Positions 27,203 to 36,487 are shown, numbered from the stretch's first letter. The stretch is DNA of 64,000 nt from Maritimibacter sp. (GCA_017792445.1 CP051232.1:1674001-1738000), one strand, 5' to 3'. Made by a program: numbers and translations. The notes: generated by a model from the letters alone, not told the origin.

Positions 27203-28758
27203 GTGGCCCAGACCTCGACCCGGCGGTTGATCTGACGGCCCCATTCCTCGTCATCGCAAGCCATCGGCATCGCCTCGCCAAAGGCCTCGACCGAGATCGA
27301 CAGCCGCTCGCGGTCGGCGGTCGGCGCGGCTTTCAGCACCGCGTCGCGCACCTCTTCCGCGCGGCGGGTGGCAAGGCGGATGTTGCCGTCAGCGGGGCCC
27401 TCGCTGTCGGAAAAGCCAACGAAGATCAGCGGTCGGCCGTCGAAGGCGCCCGCTTCGATCTGCTGCGCCAATATCTCGACGTTCGAGCGGGACTGAGGAT
27501 CAAGCTGCGCCCCGCCCTGTTCAAAGCGGAACCCAAGCGTCAGCCGCTCGGTCCCGTCCATCGTCATCGCAAGCCGCTGCAGTTCGTCCAGCAAGACCTC
27601 GTCGCCCGCTTCGGTGATCGCGTTGACCAGCCGCAACCCCTGCTCGGCGACCGGCACGTTATAAAGCCGCAGGTCGACGAAGCCCGAGCGCGCGACAACA
27701 AGCTGCGCGGCGGGCGAGCGGGCGAAGGACAGGAATTCGCGCGCCAGAAGCGGCAGGCGGCGGACCGGCGTGTACAGAAACAGCGGCAGCGTCAGCGGAT
27801 AGTCTTCGGTCTTCACCGTCAGGTCGTCGAGGACAGAGACCATGCCGCACTTTCCGTACAATTCCAGCACCTGCGCGTTGCCAGTCTCTGAATAAGGCGC
27901 AACACCGATGGCCAGCGGATCGCCGGCCACAGCGTCGGCCAGCGCGGCGTTGTCCGGGTGGCGGATCGTGGCAGCTGCGGGCGCAAGGTCGCGCGGGGTC
28001 AGCAGGCGGTCGGCGAAAGCCTGGGACAGGCCCGACCGTTCACCCCGCATATGCACGAATATCGGTGCGTCGGGACCGCCCAGCGCCGACCAGTTGGTGA
28101 TCTCTCCGGCGAAGATGCGGGTGATCTGGTCAAGCGTCAGGCCCTTCATCGGATTGTCCGCCGACACGATCACCGCCATGGCGTCGAGCGCAAGAATCCG
28201 GCTGCGGCGCGGATCCGACAGGTCGCCCAGACCCGCCTCTTGCGCCAGCGTGATCTCTGTCGCGTTCGCGGGGCGGGTGGACAGCACAAGGTCCGTCTCG
28301 TTCGCCAGCAGGTCGGCAAAGCCTTCCTCGGTCGAGGTCACGCGGAACCCGATTTCGGCGGCCAGCGCGCCCGACGCAAGGTCTGTCAGGACATAGTCGA
28401 AATGGGTGTCGTCAACGATGCGCCGTTCAACACCATAACCGGACCTTGCCGCGAAGGCCTCGACCAGCGAGGGCATCAGAACCTCGCCCATGGTGCGGGC
28501 GCCAGAGAAGGTGAAACGGGCGACAAATGCAGTCAGGTCGGGACAGCCGGGACCCTCGCAGACGACGCCGCTGCCATCCAGCGTGAGGACGCCATAAACA
28601 GTGTCTACGCGGTAGAATTCGCCGTCATAGCCCAGCAGGTCGCCGGTGACTTCGACGCTGCCATCGCGAGAGGTCAGGGTGACATCGTCGCCGCGCGCCG
28701 CTCCGCCGAGGCTCCAAAGAAACAGTGCGGCAAGGGCTGCCGCACGTCGATAGCTCAT
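27193..28758 (-). CDS. Phosphate-binding-like (PstS-type) periplasmic domain fused to OmpA domain
   Basis: A 521-residue exported protein with a signal peptide (about 1-23, ALAALFLWSLGGAARG). The middle (about 75-370) resembles a PstS-type periplasmic binding fold, with DLVLSTRPANATEITLAQEA, VSADNPMKGLTLDQITRIFA and HMRGERSGLSQAFADRLL. The C-terminal about 120 residues are an OmpA-like peptidoglycan-binding domain (LTLGFRFEQGGAQLDPQSRS, IFVGFSDSEG, RRAEEVRDAVL, QINRRVEVW). It may bind an anion or other ligand while anchored to the cell wall. No Pst transporter genes are nearby. It lies 20 nt downstream of another exported protein on the same strand, probably cotranscribed. Confidence 0.8.
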   Translation of the reverse strand: MSYRRAAALAALFLWSLGGAARGDDVTLTSRDGSVEVTGDLLGYDGEFYRVDTVYGVLTLDGSGVVCEGPGCPDLTAFVARFTFSGARTMGEVLMPSLVEAFAARSGYGVERRIVDDTHFDYVLTDLASGALAAEIGFRVTSTEEGFADLLANETDLVLSTRPANATEITLAQEAGLGDLSDPRRSRILALDAMAVIVSADNPMKGLTLDQITRIFAGEITNWSALGGPDAPIFVHMRGERSGLSQAFADRLLTPRDLAPAAATIRHPDNAALADAVAGDPLAIGVAPYSETGNAQVLELYGKCGMVSVLDDLTVKTEDYPLTLPLFLYTPVRRLPLLAREFLSFARSPAAQLVVARSGFVDLRLYNVPVAEQGLRLVNAITEAGDEVLLDELQRLAMTMDGTERLTLGFRFEQGGAQLDPQSRSNVEILAQQIEAGAFDGRPLIFVGFSDSEGPADGNIRLATRRAEEVRDAVLKAAPTADRERLSISVEAFGEAMPMACDDEEWGRQINRRVEVWATQR

Positions 28759-28778
28759 GTCCGATTACCGCGACTGCC

Positions 28779-30098
28779 TCAGTACGAGGCGATCTTCAGG
28801 TCTCGAAGGAGGTTTTTCAACACCAGAAACTCGCCCGCCGCGTCGCAGTCCGGCATGGATAGCGTCAGGGACACAGGGCGCATTCCACCGGCTGCTGTGC
28901 GCTGGATCGTCTGGCCCGCGATGTCGCGGTTGCAGTTGGCGGCGGTGACCTCGGCCTCGACGCTCAGGCGGACGACGCCGTCCTGTCCGCGCGCGTCCTC
29001 GGGCAGGGTGTAGACCTCGGCAAGGAAGGCATCGGGCTGACTGCGGTCGCCCAGCATCGTCAGGAAGCCGCCGCCGGTCCGGGTCGCGGCCTCGACCGAG
29101 CCGGGGTTGCCGGACCAGATATGGCCGGCATCGCCATAGTCGGCGCCGAATTCCAGCGCGTGGATCTGCAGGCCGTTGTCGCCGTTGTACTGAAGCACGA
29201 CGCGTTCGGTGCGCATCGCTTCCGGCACGTCGACGGCGGTCTCGGCGGTCTCGCCGCTGGCCAGCGTGACAGAGAAGGACGCGTCGATCGACAAGGCGGG
29301 CACGTCGACGGTGTACATGCCCAGCGCGTCGGTCTCGTCCGAAAAGATCAGGCCTTCGTGGCGAACGGTCAGACGTTCGTCCGCGGCGCAGGGTGCGGTC
29401 AGCATCAGGCGCACCATTCCGGCGGTCTGGGCGGACGCGGACAGGATCACGTCGCAGGCAAGACCGTATTCGTTGCGGCCGGGTTCCTCGGGCAGTTCCT
29501 CGGGCGCGGCTTCTTCCACCGGCGCCATCCGGTCAAGCGGCGTGGGCTGCTTCAGTTCCAGCGGCTCGGGGATCGCACTGTCAGAGGGCATGTCCGGGAT
29601 CTCGACCACGACGGCGGCGGGCGCATCGTCATCGGGCTGGATGTCGAGGCTGGCGATGTCGACGAGATCGGGGGTCTCCGGGTCCGCGGCGTCCAACTCG
29701 GCCAGCATCTCCATCTTAGAGACAGGATCAGCCGCTTCGGCCGGTTCGGGCTTTGCCACGTCAACGACGGGAATGACGGCTTCGGGCATGTCGGCTTCGG
29801 GCGCGGTGACTTCGGGCACGACAACATCCGGTGCGGGCGCTTCGGCAACGATCATCGGAGCAGCGTCTGGGCCAACTTCGGGGCCAACCTCGGGTGCGGA
29901 AACGCCCAGCACTCCGGCGGTCATCGGGGTGGCGATCGTGTCGGCCATCGTTTCGGCGGCAATCTCGGGTTCCGGCAGGGCGTCGCGGGCGTTGGCGTCG
30001 CCGTTCCGCTGCATCATGTGCGCGGTCGCGACGACGGCTGCGATGGTCGCGCCGCTTGTCAGGTACTTCCGGTATTTCTGAATGAAGACCATTTGCAT
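28779..30098 (-). CDS. Exported or membrane-anchored protein with acidic Pro/Ala-rich linker, unknown function
   Basis: A 439-residue protein starting MQMVFIQKYRKYLTSGATIA. A short N-terminal hydrophobic stretch (about 14-28) suggests a signal anchor. Residues about 45-205 are acidic and rich in Pro, Ala, Val and Glu with repeated VPEV, APEAD and PEA units, like a flexible periplasmic spacer. The C-terminal about 230 residues are beta-rich (CDVILSASAQTAGMVRLMLT onward) and contain paired Cys. ATG at 30098 is preferred to TTG at 30116, since AGGGG lies about 7 nt before it. It lies just after secA on the same strand, but nothing in it supports a translocase function. Confidence 0.7.
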   Translation of the reverse strand: MQMVFIQKYRKYLTSGATIAAVVATAHMMQRNGDANARDALPEPEIAAETMADTIATPMTAGVLGVSAPEVGPEVGPDAAPMIVAEAPAPDVVVPEVTAPEADMPEAVIPVVDVAKPEPAEAADPVSKMEMLAELDAADPETPDLVDIASLDIQPDDDAPAAVVVEIPDMPSDSAIPEPLELKQPTPLDRMAPVEEAAPEELPEEPGRNEYGLACDVILSASAQTAGMVRLMLTAPCAADERLTVRHEGLIFSDETDALGMYTVDVPALSIDASFSVTLASGETAETAVDVPEAMRTERVVLQYNGDNGLQIHALEFGADYGDAGHIWSGNPGSVEAATRTGGGFLTMLGDRSQPDAFLAEVYTLPEDARGQDGVVRLSVEAEVTAANCNRDIAGQTIQRTAAGGMRPVSLTLSMPDCDAAGEFLVLKNLLRDLKIASY

Positions 30099-30123
30099 GG
30101 TTCTGCCCCTGCCCAATCCACTG

Positions 30124-30132
30124 TGTGGATAA
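30124..30132 (-). promoter_or_regulatory. Perfect DnaA box (copy 1)
   Basis: TGTGGATAA on the plus strand, i.e. TTATCCACA on the minus strand, the consensus DnaA site. It sits in an AT-rich gap upstream of the exported protein gene. A second perfect copy in the same orientation lies 110 bp away. Confidence 0.6.
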
Positions 30133-30202
30133 GTGGCACAGAAATGAGGAAACAGTAAGGCGGCCTGCCTAAATTGTGTTGTAAAATGGAAACAAATTAA
30201 GG

Positions 30203-30218
30203 GTTCCGTAGGCGGAAC
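30203..30218 (-). terminator. Likely secA terminator
   Basis: Read on the minus strand, GTTCCG-CCTA-CGGAAC forms a 6-bp hairpin with a 4-nt loop, followed by CCTTAATTTGTTT. It lies about 55 nt past the secA stop. The stem is short, so efficiency is uncertain. Confidence 0.5.
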
Positions 30219-30233
30219 GGGGCCGCGCCGGGC

Positions 30234-30242
30234 TGTGGATAA
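30234..30242 (-). promoter_or_regulatory. Perfect DnaA box (copy 2)
   Basis: TTATCCACA on the minus strand, 30 nt after the secA stop. With the copy at 30124-30132 it brackets the secA terminator hairpin and an AT-rich stretch. Confidence 0.6.
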
Positions 30243-30271
30243 GCCGGCGCAGCCGTGCCGGACGCGTCAGA

Positions 30272-33001
30272 TTACAACGCGCCGTGGCAGTGCTTGAACT
30301 TCTTGCCCGACCCGCAGGGACAGGGCGCGTTGCGGCCCGGATTGCCCCAGGTCGACGGATCGTTCTCGTCGAAACCGGCGACCGCCGCTGTTTCCGTTTC
30401 GGCAACCTCGCCGCCTGCGCCGACCGGCTCGGGCTGCTTGGCGGTCGCGGATTCGGCGGCTTTCTGCAGCGACTGCTGCTGGGCCATGATGTCCTTCATC
30501 ATCTGCTCGCGCTCTTCTTCGCTAAGCGGACGGATCTGCGACAGTTTCTGGGTCACCTCGATACGCAGCGAATCCAGCAGGCCGTGGAACAGCTCGAAGG
30601 ATTCCGTCTTGTACTCGTTCAGCGGGTCGCGCTGCGCGTAGCCACGGAAGCCCACGACCGAGCGCAGGTGTTCCAGCGTCAGAAGGTGTTCGCGCCACTT
30701 GCCGTCGATGGTCTGAAGCAGGATCTGCTTTTCGATCGACCGCATGTTCTCGGGCCCGAACTGCGCGGCCTTCGAGGCCATCAGTTCGTCCGACGCGGCG
30801 GCGAGACGTTCCTTGAACACCTCGGCGTCGACGCCCTCTTCCTCGCCCCAGGCGATGACCTTCTCGTTCACGCCCAGCTTTTCCAGCGCGGCGGCGTACA
30901 GACCTTCGGTATCCCACTGGTCAGAGTAGGTTTTCGGCGGGATGTACTCGTCGACCAGATCGTCGACCACCTGATGCCGCATGTCCTGCACGATCTCGGA
31001 CAGGTCCTCGGTTTCCATGATCTCGCGGCGCTGGCCGAAGATGGCCTTCCGCTGGTCGTTCATCACGTCGTCGAACTTCAGCAGCTGTTTGCGGATGTCA
31101 AAGTTGCGGCCTTCGACCTTCGCCTGCGCGCGTTCCAGAGACTTGTTGACCCACGGGTGAACGATGGCTTCGCCTTCCTTCATCCCAAGCTTTTTCAGCA
31201 TGTTGTCCAGACGCTCGGACCCGAAGATCCGCATCAGGTCGTCTTCCAGCGACAGGAAGAAGGCCGACCGGCCCGGGTCGCCCTGACGGCCAGAGCGGCC
31301 GCGCAGCTGGTTGTCGATCCGGCGGCTTTCGTGGCGTTCGGTCGCCAGAACGAACAGGCCGCCCGCCTTCTTCACCGCTTCCTCTGCGGCGTCGTGGCTT
31401 GCCTCGATCTCCTGGCGGATCTCTTCGGGGTCGCGGTCCGGGCTGGCGGCGATCGCCTCCATCACCTGAAATTCGAAGTTGCCGCCCAGTTTGATGTCGG
31501 TGCCGCGGCCGGCCATGTTCGTCGCGATGGTCACCGCGCCCAGCTTGCCGGCGTCGGCGACGATCTGCGCTTCCTGCTCGTGCTGGCGCGCGTTCAGGAC
31601 GTTGTGCGGGATCTTCGCGGCGGTCAGAAGCTGCGACAGGAATTCCGACTTCTCGATCGAGGTGGTGCCCACAAGGACCGGCTGCCCGGTCTCGTGCGCG
31701 GTCTTGATCTCTTCCACGATGGCGTCGAACTTTTCCTTCGCGGTGCGGTAGACGGCGTCATGTTCGTCCTTCCGCGCGATGGGCAGGTTCGTCGGAACCT
31801 CGACCACGCCCAGCTTGTAGATCTCGGCGAATTCCTCGGCCTCGGTCGACGCGGTGCCGGTCATGCCGGACAGCTTGTCGTAGAGACGGAAGTAGTTCTG
31901 GAAGGTCACCGAGGCCAGCGTGACGTTCTCGGGCTGGATCTTGCAGCCTTCCTTCGCCTCGATCGCCTGATGCAGACCGTCCGACAGGCGGCGGCCGGCC
32001 ATCATGCGGCCGGTGAATTCGTCGATCAGGACGATCTCGCCGTTGCGGACGATATAGTCCTTGTCCTTGGTGAACAGCTTGTGCGCCCGCAGGCCCTGGT
32101 TCACATGGTGGACGATGGTGGTGGATTCCGGGTCATACAGCGTGTGCTCTTCGGGCAGGATGCCCGCCGCGTGCAGCCGCTGTTCGAGGAATTCGTTGCC
32201 TTCCTCGGTATAGGTCACGTTCCGCGACTTCTCGTCCATGTTGTAGTGATCCTCGGTCAGTTCCGGGATCACCTTGTCGATGGTCATGTAAAGTTCAGAA
32301 CGGTCCTGCGAGGGGCCCGAGATGATCAGCGGCGTCCGCGCTTCGTCGATCAGGATCGAGTCCACCTCGTCGACGATGGCGAAATAGTGGTCGCGCTGGT
32401 TCATGTCCGACAGCTCGGACTTCATGTTGTCACGAAGGTAGTCGAAGCCAAGCTCGTTGTTCGTGGCATAGGTGATGTCGCAGGCGTAGGCCTCTTTTTT
32501 CTCGGCCTCGGGCTGCTGCGGGTACACGACGCCGCAGGTCATGCCCAGCGCGTTGTACACCTTGCTCATCCATTCCGCGTCACGCTTGGCGAGGTAGTCG
32601 TTCACCGTCACCACGTGGACGCCGCGCTTGGTCAGCGCGTTCAGATAGGCCGGGAAGGTGGCGACCAGCGTCTTGCCCTCGCCCGTCTTCATCTCTGCGA
32701 TGTTGCCCTGATGCAGGAACATCCCGCCCATCAGCTGCACGTCGAACGCCCGAAGGCCCAGCGCGCGCTTGGCGGCTTCGCGGCAGTTGGCGAAGGCTTC
32801 GGGAAGCAGCTTGTCCAGGCTTTCGCCGTTCGCGACGCGCTCGACAAACTCGGCCGTCTTTTCCTTCAGGCCCTCGTCGGACAGCGCCTCGAACTCGGGT
32901 TCCAGGGCGTTGATCTTTTCGACGATCGGTCGGGTCGCCTTCACTTTGCGGTCGTTTGGCGTGCCAAAGACCTTCTTGGCGATTGTTCCGATACCCAGCA
33001 T
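30272..33001 (-). CDS. secA: Preprotein translocase ATPase SecA
   Basis: A 909-residue motor that drives proteins through SecYEG. The nucleotide-binding domain 1 has Walker [15 protein letters not shown] and DEAD-type [16 protein letters not shown]. The preprotein cross-linking domain and the second motor domain ([14 protein letters not shown]) follow. The C-terminal zinc finger is [15 protein letters not shown], which binds SecB. Length matches the alphaproteobacterial form. It is divergent from a parvulin gene across 184 nt, so both export and periplasmic folding functions share this region. Confidence 0.98.
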   Translation of the reverse strand: MLGIGTIAKKVFGTPNDRKVKATRPIVEKINALEPEFEALSDEGLKEKTAEFVERVANGESLDKLLPEAFANCREAAKRALGLRAFDVQLMGGMFLHQGNIAEMKTGEGKTLVATFPAYLNALTKRGVHVVTVNDYLAKRDAEWMSKVYNALGMTCGVVYPQQPEAEKKEAYACDITYATNNELGFDYLRDNMKSELSDMNQRDHYFAIVDEVDSILIDEARTPLIISGPSQDRSELYMTIDKVIPELTEDHYNMDEKSRNVTYTEEGNEFLEQRLHAAGILPEEHTLYDPESTTIVHHVNQGLRAHKLFTKDKDYIVRNGEIVLIDEFTGRMMAGRRLSDGLHQAIEAKEGCKIQPENVTLASVTFQNYFRLYDKLSGMTGTASTEAEEFAEIYKLGVVEVPTNLPIARKDEHDAVYRTAKEKFDAIVEEIKTAHETGQPVLVGTTSIEKSEFLSQLLTAAKIPHNVLNARQHEQEAQIVADAGKLGAVTIATNMAGRGTDIKLGGNFEFQVMEAIAASPDRDPEEIRQEIEASHDAAEEAVKKAGGLFVLATERHESRRIDNQLRGRSGRQGDPGRSAFFLSLEDDLMRIFGSERLDNMLKKLGMKEGEAIVHPWVNKSLERAQAKVEGRNFDIRKQLLKFDDVMNDQRKAIFGQRREIMETEDLSEIVQDMRHQVVDDLVDEYIPPKTYSDQWDTEGLYAAALEKLGVNEKVIAWGEEEGVDAEVFKERLAAASDELMASKAAQFGPENMRSIEKQILLQTIDGKWREHLLTLEHLRSVVGFRGYAQRDPLNEYKTESFELFHGLLDSLRIEVTQKLSQIRPLSEEEREQMMKDIMAQQQSLQKAAESATAKQPEPVGAGGEVAETETAAVAGFDENDPSTWGNPGRNAPCPCGSGKKFKHCHGAL

Positions 33002-33185
33002 GTCTACTCCGCCTGGAAGTCTGTTTTCAAACCAACGTGTAAGAGGAGTGCTTGCCCGCCCTCGCCCGAACCCATAGGAAATGCGGGGAGAAAGCGGCCC
33101 TGCGCGCCTTGTGGCGATGTAAGGGTCGGTTGGTATGGTGTCAACGTCGCGAGGTTTCGCGGCTTAGTTCAAAAAGGATCACCTT

Positions 33186-34052
33186 ATGGCATATTCGAAG
33201 ACCCTTCTGGCCTCGGCGGCATTTGCGCTGAGCCTCGCGGCCCCCGTCGCCGCGCAGGATGCCGAGACGCCGGCAGAGGTCACCGCAGATACCGTCGTCG
33301 CCACCGTGGGCGGCGTGGACATCACCATCGGCCACATGATCGTCATGCGTGAAGCCCTGTCGGATCAGAACAAGACGCTGCCCGACGACGTCATCTTTGA
33401 AGGCCTGCTTGAACGTCTGGTTCAACAGCGCGCCGTGGGCGGGTCGGTCACCGAGCCGAGCCTTGCCGCCGAACTGGCGATCGAGAACGAGGAAAGCGCG
33501 ATCCTGGCCAGCACGAAGGTCACCGAAATCGCCGAGTCCATCGAGATCACCGACGAGGATCTGCAGGAAGCCTATGCGTCGAAATACGCCGACTACGAGC
33601 CGGTGAAGGAATTCAACGCCAGCCACATCCTTGTCGCGACCGAGGAAGAAGCCCAGGCGCTGATCGAGGAACTGGACGGCGGCGCCGACTTTGCCGAACT
33701 GGCGAAAGAGAAATCCACCGGCCCGACCGGTCCGAACGGCGGCAACCTTGGCTGGTTCGGCGCCGGCATGATGGTGCCCGAATTCGAACAGGCGGTCATG
33801 GCTTTGGAAGACGGCGCGGTGTCCGAGCCGGTGCAGACGCAGTTCGGCTGGCACGTCATCAAGCTGAACGAGACCCGCCTGCCGGAAGCCCCGGCGCTGG
33901 ACGAGGTGCGCGACACCATCGAAGCCGAGCTGTGGGAGACCCGCCTGCGCGATGAGATCGCGGGTCTGGTCGACGCAACCGAGATCGACCGTCCGGACCT
34001 GTCGGGCATCGACCCGGCGGTTCTCAAAGACACCTCCCTGATCACCGAATAA
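33186..34052 (+). CDS. Periplasmic peptidyl-prolyl cis-trans isomerase (parvulin/PpiC type)
   Basis: A 288-residue exported protein with a signal peptide (cleavage likely at APVAAQDAE). An N-terminal SurA-like helical part (about 30-135) leads into a parvulin domain (about 138-232): FNASHILVATEEEAQALIEE, FAELAKEKSTGPTGPNGGNL, and QTQFGWHVIKLNE. It should isomerise prolyl bonds in proteins leaving the Sec channel. A likely ribosome site AAAAGGA lies 7 nt before the start. argJ follows after 15 nt. Confidence 0.9.
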   Translation: MAYSKTLLASAAFALSLAAPVAAQDAETPAEVTADTVVATVGGVDITIGHMIVMREALSDQNKTLPDDVIFEGLLERLVQQRAVGGSVTEPSLAAELAIENEESAILASTKVTEIAESIEITDEDLQEAYASKYADYEPVKEFNASHILVATEEEAQALIEELDGGADFAELAKEKSTGPTGPNGGNLGWFGAGMMVPEFEQAVMALEDGAVSEPVQTQFGWHVIKLNETRLPEAPALDEVRDTIEAELWETRLRDEIAGLVDATEIDRPDLSGIDPAVLKDTSLITE

Positions 34053-34067
34053 GAAGGTCCTTGGGCC

Positions 34068-35405
34068 ATGGCCGGGAAGAAAAAGAAGATCCGCAAGCTC
34101 AAGCAGAAGCTGAAAGAGCTGCAGGCATATCTTGATGCGTCGGGCGCCACGCCCGAGGCCGCACCGCGGACGAAGAAGCCGCTTCCCGTCTCGCCCCTCG
34201 CGCCCGTCGGCGGGTTTCCGAACCTGCCAGAGATCGCGGGGGTGCGGTTCGCCACGGTGGAAGCCGGGGTGCGCTATGCCAACCGGACCGACGTGATGCT
34301 GGCCGAACTGGCGCCGGGGACCGAGATCGCCGGGGTGTTCACCCGCTCAGCGACGCGGTCGGCGCCGGTGCTGGACTGTCAGGACAAAATCGGGGGCAGC
34401 GCCGAGGGCGGTGCCGCCATCGTTGTGAACTCGGGCAACGCAAACGCCTTCACCGGCAGTCATGGCATGGCCTCGGTGCGGGAACTGGTGGCCGGCGTGT
34501 CGCGCATCGTCGGCGTGCCGGAACAGCGGGTGTTCACCTCGTCCACCGGGGTGATCGGCGAACCGCTGCCGCATGACCGGATCATCGCCAAGCTCGAAGA
34601 GCTGAAGGCCGGGCTTACGTCCGCTGGCATCGCCTCGGCGGCGCGGGCGATCATGACGACCGACACCTATCCCAAGGGCGCGTTCGCCACGGTGAAGATC
34701 GGCGGCAAGCCGGTGAAGATCGCCGGTATCGCCAAGGGTTCGGGCATGATCGCGCCCGACATGGCGACGATGCTGGTCTACATCTTCACCGACGCGAAGA
34801 TCGGTCAGGCGGATTTGCAGGGCATGCTTTCGTCGCTGACCGACCGCAGCTTCAACTGCATCACGGTCGACAGCGACACCTCGACCTCGGACACGCTGTT
34901 GCTGGCGGCAACCGGCGCCTCGGGCGTCGAGGTCGCGGGAGACGGCGTCGCGCCGTTCCGCGAGGCGCTGTCCGGCGTCATGCTGGACCTCGCGCATCAG
35001 GTGGTGCGCGACGGCGAAGGTGCGACGAAGTTCGTCGAGATCCGGGTGACCGGCGCGGCGGATGACGCCGACGCCAAGAAGGCCGGGCTTGCCATCGCGA
35101 ACTCGCCGTTGGTGAAGACCGCCATCGCGGGCGAGGACCCGAACTGGGGCCGTATCGTCATGGCGATCGGCAAGTCGGGCGCGCAGGCGGACCGCGACAA
35201 GCTGGCGATCCGTTTCGGCGACATTCAGGTGGCGCGCGATGGCTGGGTCGACCCGGATTACAAGGAAGACGCCGGTGCGTCTTACATGAAGCAGTCCGAT
35301 CTTGTCGTCGGCGTCGACATGGGGCTTGGCGATGGCGCCGCGACCGTGTGGACCTGCGACCTGACCCACGCCTATATCTCGATCAACGCCGACTATCGTT
35401 CATGA
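34068..35405 (+). CDS. argJ: Bifunctional ornithine acetyltransferase/N-acetylglutamate synthase
   Basis: A 445-residue precursor. It transfers the acetyl group from N-acetylornithine to glutamate in the arginine pathway. The self-cleavage and catalytic site is KGSGMIAPDMATMLV, where Thr becomes the N-terminal nucleophile of the beta chain. CITVDSDTSTSDTLLLAATG and NWGRIVMAIG are also typical. The first about 40 residues (MAGKKKKIRKLKQKLKELQA onward) are an unusual Lys-rich helical extension; usual ArgJ proteins begin near VSPLAPVGGFPNLPEI. AGAAGG lies about 10 nt before the start, and the extension is in good coding frame, so it may be real. Confidence 0.94.
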   Translation: MAGKKKKIRKLKQKLKELQAYLDASGATPEAAPRTKKPLPVSPLAPVGGFPNLPEIAGVRFATVEAGVRYANRTDVMLAELAPGTEIAGVFTRSATRSAPVLDCQDKIGGSAEGGAAIVVNSGNANAFTGSHGMASVRELVAGVSRIVGVPEQRVFTSSTGVIGEPLPHDRIIAKLEELKAGLTSAGIASAARAIMTTDTYPKGAFATVKIGGKPVKIAGIAKGSGMIAPDMATMLVYIFTDAKIGQADLQGMLSSLTDRSFNCITVDSDTSTSDTLLLAATGASGVEVAGDGVAPFREALSGVMLDLAHQVVRDGEGATKFVEIRVTGAADDADAKKAGLAIANSPLVKTAIAGEDPNWGRIVMAIGKSGAQADRDKLAIRFGDIQVARDGWVDPDYKEDAGASYMKQSDLVVGVDMGLGDGAATVWTCDLTHAYISINADYRS

Positions 35406-35809
35406 CCGACCGGAAGATCGTGCTGGTCGCGGCCGTCGCCCTGATCGATCCCGACGGCCGCGTGCTTCTGGCACAGCGGCCCGAGGGCAAGTCGATGGCG
35501 GGGCTGTGGGAATTTCCCGGAGGCAAGGTCGAAACCGGGGAATCCCCGGAAACAGCCCTGATTCGCGAGCTGGACGAGGAGCTTGGCATCGGAACCTGGC
35601 AAAGTTGCCTTGCCCCGCTGACCTTCGCAAGCCACGCCTACGACGACTTTCACCTGCTAATGCCTTTGTTTGCTTGCAGAAAATGGGACGGCATCCCCCA
35701 GTCGCGAGAGGGGCAGGCCCTGAAATGGGTGGCGCCGCACAACCTGCGCGAGTATCCCATGCCTCCGGCGGACGTTCCGCTGATTCCGATTCTGCGTGAT
35801 TGGCTCTAG
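35402..35809 (+). CDS. mutT: Nudix hydrolase, MutT-type 8-oxo-dGTP diphosphatase
   Basis: A 135-residue protein. The Nudix box is GGKVETGESPETALIRELDE followed by ELGI, matching GX5EX7REUXEEXGU. The opening KIVLVAAVALIDPDGRVLLA and LWEFPGG are typical of MutT, which clears oxidised dGTP from the nucleotide pool. Start overlaps the argJ stop (ATGA), the common argJ-mutT pairing of rhodobacteria. Confidence 0.93.
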   Translation: MTDRKIVLVAAVALIDPDGRVLLAQRPEGKSMAGLWEFPGGKVETGESPETALIRELDEELGIGTWQSCLAPLTFASHAYDDFHLLMPLFACRKWDGIPQSREGQALKWVAPHNLREYPMPPADVPLIPILRDWL

Positions 35810-35973
35810 GCCGTCTCGCCGTATTGTTGCCGGAATCCGGCCCAGAATCCGCCGATTTGTACCAGAAATGCGTAAACTTGGCGCATTAGGCTTATTTTTT
35901 GGCTCACTTTGTTAGTGATTTGAGAACGCAGATCACATATTGTGTCGATAGGATGACACAGGGGATGGTGAGC

Positions 35974-36111
35974 ATGCTTAGGACAATCGTTATCGGAAGT
36001 TGCGTTTCGGTTCAGGGCTTCTTCGTCGGCGCACTGCCGAACGGTCAGATTACCGTTCGGGTCGGCGACAAGATCTTCTCGGGAAGCCCGGTCGACGCAC
36101 TGGCGGCCTGA
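35974..36111 (+). CDS. Conserved-looking microprotein (45 residues), unknown function
   Basis: A short frame starting MLRTIVIGSCVSVQGFFVGA and ending PVDALAA. The middle, LPNGQITVRVGDKIFSGSPV, alternates polar and hydrophobic residues and looks like a small beta barrel. AGGGG lies 9 nt before ATG 35974; two further in-frame ATGs lie at 35953 and 35965. A 13-bp terminator stem follows 32 nt after the stop, which supports a real transcription unit. Similar tiny proteins come to mind from roseobacters, but I cannot name a family. Confidence 0.6.
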   Translation: MLRTIVIGSCVSVQGFFVGALPNGQITVRVGDKIFSGSPVDALAA

Positions 36112-36143
36112 TCCGCCAAACGAACTACACTCGCGGAAATACG

Positions 36144-36176
36144 AAGGGGGAAGGCAGTGCCTTCCCCCTTTGCTTT
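36144..36176 (+). terminator. Very strong intrinsic terminator after the microprotein gene
   Basis: AAGGGGGAAGGCA (36144-36156) and TGCCTTCCCCCTT (36158-36170) are perfect inverted repeats, followed by TGCTTTT. The physical loop would be about 5-7 nt. It is among the strongest stems in the window. Confidence 0.9.
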
Positions 36177-36487
36177 TGTGCCGGGCTCAGATCGCCGCAT
36201 CTTCAGGTGATCCAGGGGTCAGAACTGTGCAGCGCCCGGCGTCACACGCCGAATATTTATCATTCTTAACTCCGAATACGTTCAGACGTTAATTAACGAA
36301 ATTCAAAACTTCGCGTCACCATTGACAACCGAACGACGCTACCACAACTTGTCGTTGAGATTGGCGCTCGCCTCTCTCGTTACCAGCCGTCGGGGGACGC
36401 CGGTTTGGTGAAATCATGAAGAGTGCGGAACGGTCCGCCACTGGAACCACCTGCTGCGGCAGAGGTGCGACCGAGGTTACGTGTCAC
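36177..36487. other. AT-richer intergenic region before the LuxR-type gene
   Basis: About 310 nt without a convincing gene. It contains CGGCGT-CA-ACGCCG-like dyad sequence near 36237-36251, overlapping TTAATTAA (36288 region), and TTGACA at 36322-36327 with no matching -10 at normal distance. Promoter elements for the LuxR-type gene should be here, but I cannot place them. Confidence 0.4.

Noticed and set aside
30124-30242. Chromosome replication origin
   Set aside because: Two DnaA boxes alone are not an origin; no dnaA, hemE or other usual origin neighbours, and no dense box cluster or long AT-rich unwinding region.
30284-33352. 1022-codon open frame antisense to secA
   Set aside because: It runs through the DnaA-box gap side and the whole of secA on the opposite strand; composition is typical of shadow frames (Val/Gly/Arg/His-rich) and no motif is present.
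36322-36350. Promoter at TTGACA before the LuxR-type gene
   Set aside because: No acceptable -10 element lies 16-18 nt downstream.
36416-36487. N-terminal extension of the LuxR-type gene from ATG 36416
   Set aside because: The extra 24 residues look unlike coding sequence of this family and no good ribosome site precedes them; kept only as an alternative.
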